From assembly GCA_016213205.1 (NCBI GenBank), contig JACRAZ010000075.1:62001-126000 (forward strand): a stretch of 64,000 bases of DNA, in the 5' to 3' direction. The translations under genes were made by a program, and so were the position numbers. The notes beneath the pieces were generated by a model. It was not told the DNA's origin. It searched no databases and saw only the letters and a list, made by a program, of their open reading frames with translations. The DNA comes from Burkholderiales bacterium. Lineage in GTDB: Bacteria; Pseudomonadota; Gammaproteobacteria; Burkholderiales; Burkholderiaceae_C. Positions 54,535 to 62,770 of this stretch are shown here, in pieces. Numbering within the stretch: position 1 is the first letter of the stretch; every line of letters begins with the position of its first letter.

Positions 54535-55611
54535 ATGAGTGACGCTACACCGGCCGGACGGTCGGAACGACGACCCGGCCCAACCCCGGCCCGCGGCAAG
54601 GTACTGGCCGTCGTCATCGGCATCGTGACGCTGCTGCTGATCCTCGCAGCGCTGTGGTTCGCCTGGCAGCGCTGGCGCGACATGCAGGGCACGAAGGACC
54701 AGCGCGCACGGCTGCAGGCCGCGGTCGACCGGGGTCGCACTCTGGCCGCGGAACTGGCCTCGATCAAGCCGGCCAATGCGCCCGAGTGTCCGCCAGGCCA
54801 CAGCCTGAAGACCTTCGCGCCAGGCTCGCAATTGCCGCCCCTCACTGGCACGCCGGCGTCGGCCCCGAAGTCGTCGGCCGCCAGCGGCCCGGCCGTGCCG
54901 GCGACGCAGGCCGGCGCGGCCACGCTGCTGCCCGACTTCGCACTGGCCCAGCGGCTCGAACAGGTGACCGCGATGGTTCTGGTCGACGACCGCGGGAAGC
55001 TCTCCGGTGGCACCGGCTTCTTCGTCGCACCGACCATGCTTGTCACCAATCGCCACGTCGTCGGCGGCGCGGGCGCGCAGTTGCTACTGGTCAGCAAGTC
55101 GCTCGGGTCACCGCGTCGTGCCACCTTGCTAAAGGTGTCGGAGGGGCAGGAATTCGGCGCCGCCGACTTCGCCCTCGTCCGCATGGACGACGGCACCGCG
55201 CCCGCGGTGGTCGAGGTGACGACCGGGCTCAGCAAGCTGTCGCCGGTCGTCGCGGCCGGCTACCCTGCCGTCGTCATCAAGGACGATCCTTCATTCAAGC
55301 GCTTCCTCGGCGGCGACACCACTGCCGCGCCCGACCTGAACCTGACGCAGGGCGCCGTGCGGTCGCTGCAGACCGGCGCCGGCGGCCTGCCGGTGGTGGT
55401 GCACACCGCATCGATCGCCAAAGGCAATTCGGGCGGGCCGCTGGTCGATGCCTGCGGGCGCGTGGTGGGTGTCAACACCTACATCAGCGTCGACAAGGAA
55501 CAGTCCGAGAAGATCAACTATGCGCTGCGGTCCGAGGGCATGGTCGGCTTCCTGACCTCCGTCGGCATCACCGCGCAGACCGATGCCCGCTCCTGCGGCG
55601 CCCGTCAATGA
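54535..55611 (+). CDS. membrane-anchored trypsin-like serine protease
   Basis: A 358-residue protein with one N-terminal helix (about 24-44, VLAVVIGIVTLLLILAALWF) preceded by arginines, so the protease domain faces the periplasm. The catalytic triad is complete: His in VTNRHVVGG (about 173), Asp in AADFALVRM (about 211) and Ser in KGNSGGPLVD (about 300). No PDZ domain follows, unlike DegP. It might process neighbouring exported proteins, but that is inference. ATG 54535 gives an MSDATPAG start. Confidence 0.87.
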   Translation: MSDATPAGRSERRPGPTPARGKVLAVVIGIVTLLLILAALWFAWQRWRDMQGTKDQRARLQAAVDRGRTLAAELASIKPANAPECPPGHSLKTFAPGSQLPPLTGTPASAPKSSAASGPAVPATQAGAATLLPDFALAQRLEQVTAMVLVDDRGKLSGGTGFFVAPTMLVTNRHVVGGAGAQLLLVSKSLGSPRRATLLKVSEGQEFGAADFALVRMDDGTAPAVVEVTTGLSKLSPVVAAGYPAVVIKDDPSFKRFLGGDTTAAPDLNLTQGAVRSLQTGAGGLPVVVHTASIAKGNSGGPLVDACGRVVGVNTYISVDKEQSEKINYALRSEGMVGFLTSVGITAQTDARSCGARQ

Positions 55612-56549
55612 ACCTTCCCATCGCCGTCCGCGGCGCTTCGACGATGCAACGACACGCTCCCACCCTGGCCCTGCTCTGTGTTCTCGCCGCGCCGGCCCTC
55701 GCGCCGGCACAAGGGTTGCTGCCCTTCCTGACCACTGCCGACGGCGCGATCTCGGCGCGCTTCGACGGCGCGCGCTGCGCCGACAGCGTGCGCTTGATCT
55801 TCAACGGCCGCAGTGCCGAATCGTTCCGTAACGGGCCCGATACCGCGCGGCTGATGAACAACGTGACCTTCCTGCTACGCCAGCAGTGCCCGACGTTGGT
55901 GCGCGTCACCGCGCGCGGCATGGCCGATTCAAAGATCGTCTACTCGGGCCTAGCCGAAGCCGCGACAAACTGGGAGGTGGTCGAGCTGGGTTCCGGCAGC
56001 GGCTCGGGCCTGCTGTCCGGCCCCGGTACCGCGGCGGCACCGACGAGCGGACCGTCTGCCCGCGACCTGTTCGGCCGCGACGCCGCCTTCGTCGCCGCGC
56101 CAAAGGTGCTCGAGTGGTCGCGCACCACACCGAACTTCTGTGTCCGCCACGATCCGAAGGACAACAGCTGTGCGGCACTGAACCAAGTGCAGCCACAGGG
56201 CGCCGATGGCAGCGTGCGCATCAACGCCCAATACAAGCTTGACGCGACGGGGGCGCTTGCCGAACTGGTCTATCCGGCGCAGAACAAGGCGGGCTTCTTC
56301 TGCGGCAACCCGAACGATGCCAAGGTCGAGGTGACCGGCGGCAAGCTTTCGGCCGCGGGCCGTGCCGACATGCAGAGCCTGCTGCTGGAACGGGTGCAGG
56401 CCGCCGGCACTGAGGTCTGCACCGGTTACGCTGGCGCGTCGCCGCAGTCGCTGACCAGCGAAAGCTTCAACAGTGCCGGTGTCTCGCAGGCCCAGCGCAC
56501 GCCGGTGATGCTCGTGTCCCAGCGCCCCGCCTTGCGCCTCGACAGGTGA
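55608..56549 (+). CDS. exported protein of unknown function
   Basis: A 313-residue protein with a signal peptide (LALLCVLAAPALAPAQG). The first domain (about 40-130) shows two-cysteine sequence ARCADSVRLIF and RQQCPTLVRVTARG. A Gly/Ser linker follows, and a second domain has NFCVRHDPKDNSC and GFFCGNPNDAK. No match known to me. Its ATG overlaps the protease stop (ATGA), so it is probably translated with it and could be a substrate or inhibitor. Confidence 0.7.
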   Translation: MNLPIAVRGASTMQRHAPTLALLCVLAAPALAPAQGLLPFLTTADGAISARFDGARCADSVRLIFNGRSAESFRNGPDTARLMNNVTFLLRQQCPTLVRVTARGMADSKIVYSGLAEAATNWEVVELGSGSGSGLLSGPGTAAAPTSGPSARDLFGRDAAFVAAPKVLEWSRTTPNFCVRHDPKDNSCAALNQVQPQGADGSVRINAQYKLDATGALAELVYPAQNKAGFFCGNPNDAKVEVTGGKLSAAGRADMQSLLLERVQAAGTEVCTGYAGASPQSLTSESFNSAGVSQAQRTPVMLVSQRPALRLDR

Positions 56550-57778
56550 TGGCTCGCCCCCGGAATGCCTTCGGCGCGATGCGCCTCTGGCCTTGCGCAC
56601 TATTGTTGGCATGCGGCGCCGCGACCGCACAGGACGTGGCCGACAAGAACGCGATCGACCGTGCTGCCGCGTCGATCCAGTGGCTCAACAACTTCTCCTG
56701 CCCGTCGGTCGGCCTCGCGCTGTCGGTCAAGGGCATGCAGAACGAAGCCGAGACCGCGGCGCAGATCGATTCGAGCTGGACCTTCGTGCAGGGCCGTGTC
56801 GATGCGCTGCGCACCTCGCTGACCCAGCGCGAGTCTGTCCTGCGCCAGGCCAAGGCAGGGGACAACTACGACGCACAGCTGGCCCGCTTCGACGCACAGA
56901 TCCTCGGCACGATGGCCCGCGTCGGCACCTCGCTGGTCAACTGGAGCCTCGCGAACTGGGTCGAGATCTCGCGGCTCGATGCCGCGTACCCGTACCCGAC
57001 CCAGGGGCCGCATCCGCTGGCCCGCCATGTGCAGCGCAACGCCGCGCTCGGCAAGATGGCGAACACGCTGGCCCGCCTGCCGGGATCGGCCGAGTACGTG
57101 CAGCCTATCGTCGCGAAATTCCACCACTGCCTACTGGTGGCCCAGAACCAGATCGTCGAGCGCAATGCCGATTCGATGCGCATCGCGATGAATGCCGCCA
57201 CGCGCTCGTCGGACGCGTCGCAGATCGTGCCGCCTTACGGCTCGGTCGACCCCGGGTTCGCGAGTGATGCGGTGCCCATGCCGGAGGTCGTGAAGACGGT
57301 GCTGGCGCATGTCGACACCCTGAAGGAGCGTGAACGCGTGGCCGCCGAAGAAGCCGCGCGGCGCCTGGCCGAACAGCAGCGTACAGAGCGGGAGCGGGCC
57401 GCGCAGCAGGGGCAGCGCAGCGGCACGTCCGGCGGCGGCAAGCCGCAGGTCGCTGCGGCCGATCCGCCGGTCGACATGCAGGCGCGCCTGCGCGCTGCCA
57501 CCGCGCTGGTGCAGGCGCTGAGCAGCCGCTCGGTGTCCGACGCGCTCCGGCACATGACGGACGACGTGCTCATGTCCAGCCCGATGGGCACTGTCCAGGG
57601 CAAGCAGCAGGTATCGTCGTCGCTGCAGCAGGCCTTCTCGTCCGGACGCAGCGGCAGTCTGGGTGCGCCGTACATCTCCGGCAGCCAGATCATGTCCAGC
57701 GTGCAATCGCCTCGGGGGACCGGGACGATGGTCTTCGGTTTTCGGGACACGCAGGTGAACAGTTTGCGTGTGCGTTAG
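56549..57778 (+). CDS. exported protein with C-terminal NTF2/SnoaL-like domain
   Basis: A 409-residue protein with a signal peptide (LWPCALLLACGAATAQ). The middle is helical with a charged segment (about 255-295, EERERVAAEEAARRLAEQQR-like). The last 110 residues begin LRAATALVQALSSRSV, then MTDDVLMSSPMGTVQGKQQV, a pattern typical of SnoaL/NTF2-like domains. Its ATG shares one base with the previous stop. Function unknown. Confidence 0.68.
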   Translation: MARPRNAFGAMRLWPCALLLACGAATAQDVADKNAIDRAAASIQWLNNFSCPSVGLALSVKGMQNEAETAAQIDSSWTFVQGRVDALRTSLTQRESVLRQAKAGDNYDAQLARFDAQILGTMARVGTSLVNWSLANWVEISRLDAAYPYPTQGPHPLARHVQRNAALGKMANTLARLPGSAEYVQPIVAKFHHCLLVAQNQIVERNADSMRIAMNAATRSSDASQIVPPYGSVDPGFASDAVPMPEVVKTVLAHVDTLKERERVAAEEAARRLAEQQRTERERAAQQGQRSGTSGGGKPQVAAADPPVDMQARLRAATALVQALSSRSVSDALRHMTDDVLMSSPMGTVQGKQQVSSSLQQAFSSGRSGSLGAPYISGSQIMSSVQSPRGTGTMVFGFRDTQVNSLRVR

Positions 57779-57955
57779 CGGCGGCGTAATCGACGCCGTG
57801 GTGGTTTCGCCTTGTCTTGAGTCTCGCTTTGCCTCGCCGGGCGCCGAGCGCCCATTCGCGCACGCATGCCCAGGTCGGATGCCGGACCACCCTGCCTGGG
57901 TGGGACCCGGCGCCGTGCCATGCACGATCACCGCCCCTGGCTACTCGGCCAATTC

Positions 57956-60328
57956 ATGACTATCAACCGCGCCTGGTCCCAGATGCTCGACCGCGCCGTC
58001 GAGTTTGTGATCATGCACCGCCGATCCGTGTTCTGGGGCCTGCTGGCCCTGCTGGTCGCCAGCTCGGCCGGCATGGCCCGCATCAGCATCGAGAACGACT
58101 TCCGCGCCTTCGTCGGCAACGACAACCGGGCGCTCGAGACCAACGACTGGCTCACCGCCCGCCTCGGCCAAGCCAGCGAATCGGTGGTGCTGCTCTACCG
58201 CCCCGCCGACCGCAACGCCTTCAGCCTTGTCAGCCTGCTGCAGTACACGCAACTTGCCCAGCGCGCGCAGAAACTGCCCGGCGCGAAGGGAACGACCTCG
58301 TGGCTGGAGCTGGACAAGCTGGTCGAGGTCACCATGCCGGAAGGCGAGGTGCGTCGCAAGGCTGCGCCCTTCCTGTTCGGCATGGACGCACTGTCGCCCG
58401 AAAGCGCCGCCGTCATCCGCCGCGATGCTTTGTCGTCCCCGGCGATCGCCGGACGCTACATCGGCCGCGACGGCGCGACCGCCGCAGTGGTCGTGTCGGT
58501 CGACCTCGGCCAAGGCGCACATGCACGGCGCCGGGCGGTCGACCGCCTGCGGGCCGCGGTGGCGGTCATCGAGACCGAACTGCAGCGCGTGGTCCCGGGC
58601 GATTCGCTCAGCATGGCCGGCACGACTCTGTTCGACCACGCCGCATTCCTGATCCTGAAGAAGGACCTGCGCACGCTTTTCCCGATCGCCGTCGTGCTGG
58701 TCGCGCTGGTGCTGTGGGCAATCTATCGCTCGGTGGCCTTCGTCGGCCTATTCATGCTGCTGACCCTGCTGCCGGTGACTGCGACGGCCGGCCTGACGGC
58801 GGTCGCCGGCGTCGACTACACCAACCTGTCGATCGCCGGGCTGCTGCTGGTCGGCACGCTGGCCGTTGCCGACGTGATGCACATCTCGAACTCCTTCTTC
58901 CTGCTGCTCGGCCGCGGCACCCCAAAGGAGGAGGCGCTGCGATACGCGTTCCGGCACAACCTGTTCGCCGTCACCGCGACGACCTCGACGACCGTCATGG
59001 GCGAAGCGACCCTGTTCTTCACCAGCCCGCCACCGGTTCAGCAGATGGGCATCATCGTGATCGCGGGCTCGGTGCTGGCGCTCTTCCTCGCCGTGACGAT
59101 GCTGCCGCATGCGCTGGCCATCGTGCGGCCGCCGCGGTCGGGCACGCTGCAAGGCCTGTCCGACGCGATGGCCCGGCTCTCCGCCGCCTGCTGGGCCCGT
59201 GGCCGGACGGTGCTCGCCGTCTTCGCGGCAATGACCGTCGCCTGCGCCATGATGATTCCGGCATCGCGCATCGATGACAGTCTGCAGGGCTGGTTCGGCG
59301 AGCGCACGACGTTCCACCGCGACCTGGCCTTGCTGAAGGCGCAGTACCTCGGCAGCGAGACCGTGGTCCTGGCGATGGAGCTCACGACGGACGACATGAT
59401 CGCCGCGAGACAGCATCCCTCGCCTTCGCCATCGACGGCGCTGTACGCCGACCTGGCCCGGTCGCTGCGCCAGGCGGCCGGGCCTGGCGAATGGCTGGAC
59501 GTGGTCAGCGTGGCGGAAGCGCGGCGTCGGCAGCTCGACACTGGCGCGGAGACCGTCTATCGGCCCGCGTCTTCGGTGCCGATCGATTCGCTCAAGCCTT
59601 TCACGGTCGAAAGCTTGGCGCGGGCGGGCCTCGTCACCCGCAACGAACCGGGCCGCGCGGATTATTCGATCTGGTACTTCCACAGCCACGCGAACTCCAG
59701 CTTCGCGCTCACCGAGACCGCCGAGCGCCTGCACCAGGTGATGGTGTCGAAGGCCGCCGGCCGTGACGTGCGCTCGGGCGGCGTCGGCCTGGCGATCGCG
59801 CAGGTCAGCGTGACCAACCTGCGCCAGGTGCTCTACGGTTCGGCGATTGTGTTCGGGTTGATCGTCATCAGCATGTTCGTGGTGTTCCGCTCGCCGTGGC
59901 TGGGCGCGCTATCGATCGTGCCGAACGTCGCGCCGGTGGTGTTCTCGTTCGGCCTGTGGGCAGCGATGGTCGGCGAGATCAACATGGCGGCGATCACGGT
60001 GCTGGGCATCGCCTTCGGCATCGTCGTCGACGACACGATCCACCTGCTGACCAAGTACCGCGAGAACCTCGCCGAGTTCGGCTTGGGCCAGATGGCGTTT
60101 CGCGAATCGGTGCGCGAATGCGGCGTCGGAGTGCTCGCGACAACGCTGATCCTGGCGGGCGGATTCGCACTGCTCGGCGCGTCGGATTTCCTGCTGACCG
60201 CTCAACGCTCGCAGCTGTGCGCGATGACGATCACCGTGGCGCTGGTGTTCGACCTGATGATGCTGCCGGCGCTGCTGTCAGTGGTCGGCGGTTCCAGCAC
60301 CGCCAGCCGCGCCCCGGCGACCCCTTGA
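57956..60328 (+). CDS. MMPL/RND family transporter (HAE3-like)
   Basis: A 790-residue membrane protein with the RND two-half layout: one helix near the N-terminus, a periplasmic loop (about 45-245), five helices, a sixth, a second loop (about 440-600) and five more helices. Diagnostic segments are GVDYTNLSIAGLLLVGTLAVADVMH in half one and GIAFGIVVDDTIHLLTKYREN in half two. Family members export lipids, hopanoids or other hydrophobic molecules. No fusion or outer-membrane partner is nearby. ATG 57956 is chosen; ATG 57920 is an alternative. Confidence 0.88.
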   Translation: MTINRAWSQMLDRAVEFVIMHRRSVFWGLLALLVASSAGMARISIENDFRAFVGNDNRALETNDWLTARLGQASESVVLLYRPADRNAFSLVSLLQYTQLAQRAQKLPGAKGTTSWLELDKLVEVTMPEGEVRRKAAPFLFGMDALSPESAAVIRRDALSSPAIAGRYIGRDGATAAVVVSVDLGQGAHARRRAVDRLRAAVAVIETELQRVVPGDSLSMAGTTLFDHAAFLILKKDLRTLFPIAVVLVALVLWAIYRSVAFVGLFMLLTLLPVTATAGLTAVAGVDYTNLSIAGLLLVGTLAVADVMHISNSFFLLLGRGTPKEEALRYAFRHNLFAVTATTSTTVMGEATLFFTSPPPVQQMGIIVIAGSVLALFLAVTMLPHALAIVRPPRSGTLQGLSDAMARLSAACWARGRTVLAVFAAMTVACAMMIPASRIDDSLQGWFGERTTFHRDLALLKAQYLGSETVVLAMELTTDDMIAARQHPSPSPSTALYADLARSLRQAAGPGEWLDVVSVAEARRRQLDTGAETVYRPASSVPIDSLKPFTVESLARAGLVTRNEPGRADYSIWYFHSHANSSFALTETAERLHQVMVSKAAGRDVRSGGVGLAIAQVSVTNLRQVLYGSAIVFGLIVISMFVVFRSPWLGALSIVPNVAPVVFSFGLWAAMVGEINMAAITVLGIAFGIVVDDTIHLLTKYRENLAEFGLGQMAFRESVRECGVGVLATTLILAGGFALLGASDFLLTAQRSQLCAMTITVALVFDLMMLPALLSVVGGSSTASRAPATP

Positions 60329-60357
60329 GTTTTCGGCCGATTCGCACGCCGATCTCC

Positions 60358-61146
60358 ATGCACGGCATCGCCGCGCTCAACCTTCGGCTGGCTGCACTCG
60401 CCGACGAGGCGTGGCCACAGCGCGACTCCGACGTCGGACGCGAGTGCGAACGCTTCGCACCGGCAGCGGCCTGCATGGCCGTGCGACTCGGCCTCGGCAC
60501 GCGGCGGCGTTTCGTCGCCGACAGTGCGTTTGTGGTGCTGGCCATGGCCTTGAGCGACGCAGCACCACCACCGCCGACGCTGGCACGTCTGGCCGCCGCA
60601 GTGATGCTGCAGCACCGCGCGAACCTGCTCCATGCCCGCGGCGGCTGGCTGTGGACGCACGACGCCGCACGCCGCGCGCAGGCAGTGCTGGTCGGCGACT
60701 GCTGCCTGAGCGGCGCACTGCGCTGCCTGGTCGGCCTGGGCTCGCTGCCGCTGCTGGAGCTGTTCGCCGACGCCTCGCTTCGGTCAGCCGAAGACAACGC
60801 CGCCGCGCTGCCGCGTGCCGCGCCCGCCGGCACATTCCTTCACCGGGCTCTGGCGCGCGGCGTGGCGCGGCTTGGACTGTCCGCACTGGGCGAGATGGAC
60901 TGCGATCGCATCGGCGAGGCCTTCGCACATGCCAGCGCCGCATTGGAGCGGCCACGTTTCGACGACGCGGCGCTCTTCCAGCGCTCGATTGACGCCCTGC
61001 GCGACCTCCCCTGCGACGGCGGCCGGTTGCTGCACGAGGCCGCAGGCGCTTTCAGCGCCGCGTGGTCAGCCCGATCTCGAAATCCATCGATGGCCTCAGG
61101 CTCATGCTGGCCCGCGGCACCGGCATGCGCGCGAGATTCGTGCTGA
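60358..61146 (+). CDS. diverged isoprenyl-synthase-like protein
   Basis: A 262-residue, almost all-helical protein. The succession LAAAVMLQHRANLLHARGG, then RRAQAVLVGDCCLSGALRCLVGL and FQRSIDALRDLPCDGGRLL follows the order of trans-isoprenyl diphosphate synthases (GDYLLARA-type and EALxxLP-type regions). Both aspartate-rich catalytic motifs (DDxxD) are missing, so it is probably not an active prenyltransferase. Its C-terminus overlaps the convergent P450 gene by 95 bases; the last 30 residues are therefore doubtful and the original end may have been lost. Confidence 0.5.
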   Translation: MHGIAALNLRLAALADEAWPQRDSDVGRECERFAPAAACMAVRLGLGTRRRFVADSAFVVLAMALSDAAPPPPTLARLAAAVMLQHRANLLHARGGWLWTHDAARRAQAVLVGDCCLSGALRCLVGLGSLPLLELFADASLRSAEDNAAALPRAAPAGTFLHRALARGVARLGLSALGEMDCDRIGEAFAHASAALERPRFDDAALFQRSIDALRDLPCDGGRLLHEAAGAFSAAWSARSRNPSMASGSCWPAAPACARDSC

Positions 61147-61886
61147 CCTCGAAGCGCGCCAGCAGGCGTCGCGCTATGGCCTTGACCAGGTGGTTGCCGA
61201 CGTGCATGCCGATGCACCGTCGCGCGCCCAGGCCGAAGGGCATATAGCCACGCAGGTTGGCATCGGGTCGGAGGTGACGGTCGAGGTCGAATTGCTCGGG
61301 GTCCTGCCACAGCGCCCGGTGGCGGTGCACGATCCACGGCGAGATGCAGACCATCGCGCCGCGGGTGATCGGGCCGGCCGGCGTCTCGTCGTCCTGCGTC
61401 GCTACGCGGAAGACCAGCGGCAGGGGTGGATAGAGCCGCAGCAGCTCAGCCAGCCAGGCATCGGCGACACCCGGCAGCCGGCCGCGCGGCGGTTGCACCT
61501 GCGCCGGGTCCTCGTCGGCCAGTGCGTGCCGCAAACGGTCCTGCAGCGTGCGGTCGAGTGCGCAGACGAGCAGCAGCCACAGCGTGGTTGCGGTGACCGA
61601 TTCGAAGCCGGCGATCATCGAGACCACGAAATCGCGGCCGAAGTTGATGCGGTCGTTGTCGGCCGCACGCGGCCGCGCCAGCGCCACGCGGATCGAAGCC
61701 TCGATCTCGTCGTCGAGCGAATGGGCGATGCGCGACGATCGGCGCATGCGGGCCGACTGCCATTGCGGTGGGAACCCAGCGGCATCGCACCAGTCCGGCG
61801 CTTCAGCCTGCTCGCGGTGCTGCGTGACCGCTACCAACACCGCCGGGCTCGCGACACGCGGATCGTGGTCGAAGACCACCTGCGCG
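61052..61886 (-). pseudogene. cytochrome P450, 5' end lost to IS insertion
   Basis: The C-terminal part of a P450 monooxygenase. The I-helix (SMIAGFESVTATTLW), the K-helix ExxR (AELLRLYPPLPLVFR) and the heme-thiolate loop (PFGLGARRCIGMHVGNH) are all intact. The N-terminal 180 or so residues are missing: the family-like sequence can be followed back only to about APDWCDAAGFPP and probably HDPRVASP, and beyond about 61886 the DNA belongs to the IS21-type element. A frame remains open to 61927, but its first residues come from the IS end. The product cannot fold as a full P450. Confidence 0.8.
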
Positions 61887-61945
61887 TGTTGGCGATCGTC
61901 TCGAACCGACCCACCGGAATCGCGCAATACTGACCCACCCCCAGG

Positions 61946-62770
61946 CTACTCTACAGTGCCTGCGTCAGTAGTTTGAGTCTGTTTCTCCTCGTTGGTTGGA
62001 GCGCCTCGTCGGCGCGGGGGCCTGAGCCGCGTTCCCGCGGTCGAGCTGCTGTGCTTGAAGCGCCAGGATTCGTTGCCGGTCTCTACGATGTGGCAGTGGT
62101 GGGTCAGCCGGTCCAACAGCGCCGTGGTCATCTTGGCGTCGCCGAACACGCTGCTCCATTCGCTGAAGCTCAGGTTGGTCGTGATGACGACGCTGGTGTG
62201 CTCGTACAGCTTGGACAGCAGATGGAACAGCAGGGCTCCGCCGGCCTGGCTGAACGGCAGGTAGCCCAGCTCGTCCAGGATCAGCAGATCGGCGTACATC
62301 AGCCGATGCGCGATCTGGCCTGCCTTGCCTGCCGCCTTCTCGGTCTCCAACGCGTTGACCAGCTCGATGGTCGAGTGGAAGCGCACCCGCTTGCCATGGC
62401 ACTGGATCGCCTGCACTCCCAGCGCCGTGGCCAGATGCGTCTTGCCGGTGCCAGGCCCGCCGATGAACACGACGTTGTGCGCTGTCTCGGTGAAGGCCGT
62501 GCTGTGCAACTTGAGGACCAGCGCCTCGTCGACGGCGCTGTTGCCGAACTCGAAGCCCGCCAGATCCCGATGCGCAGGGAAGCGCGCAGCCTTCATCTGG
62601 TAGCCGATCGAGCGGACCTGCCGCTCGGCCCCCTCGGCCCGCAGAAGCTGGTCGACCAGCGCCTCCGGTTCCAGCGCGGCATGGCGGCAATGCGCGAGCA
62701 GCTCCGGCCAGTTGGCAGCCATGCCGTGCAGCTTCAGGGCCTTCAGTCGCGTGACGATCTCGGTGCTCAT
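61946..62770 (-). CDS. istB: IS21-family helper ATPase IstB
   Basis: A 274-residue AAA+ ATPase that assembles on target DNA and recruits the transposase. Walker A is [15 protein letters not shown] near residue 103, Walker B is [13 protein letters not shown], and [12 protein letters not shown] is the sensor region. The N-terminal [13 protein letters not shown] fits family members. It starts inside the istA stop (ATGA overlap). Confidence 0.93.
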   Translation of the reverse strand: MSTEIVTRLKALKLHGMAANWPELLAHCRHAALEPEALVDQLLRAEGAERQVRSIGYQMKAARFPAHRDLAGFEFGNSAVDEALVLKLHSTAFTETAHNVVFIGGPGTGKTHLATALGVQAIQCHGKRVRFHSTIELVNALETEKAAGKAGQIAHRLMYADLLILDELGYLPFSQAGGALLFHLLSKLYEHTSVVITTNLSFSEWSSVFGDAKMTTALLDRLTHHCHIVETGNESWRFKHSSSTAGTRLRPPRRRGAPTNEEKQTQTTDAGTVE

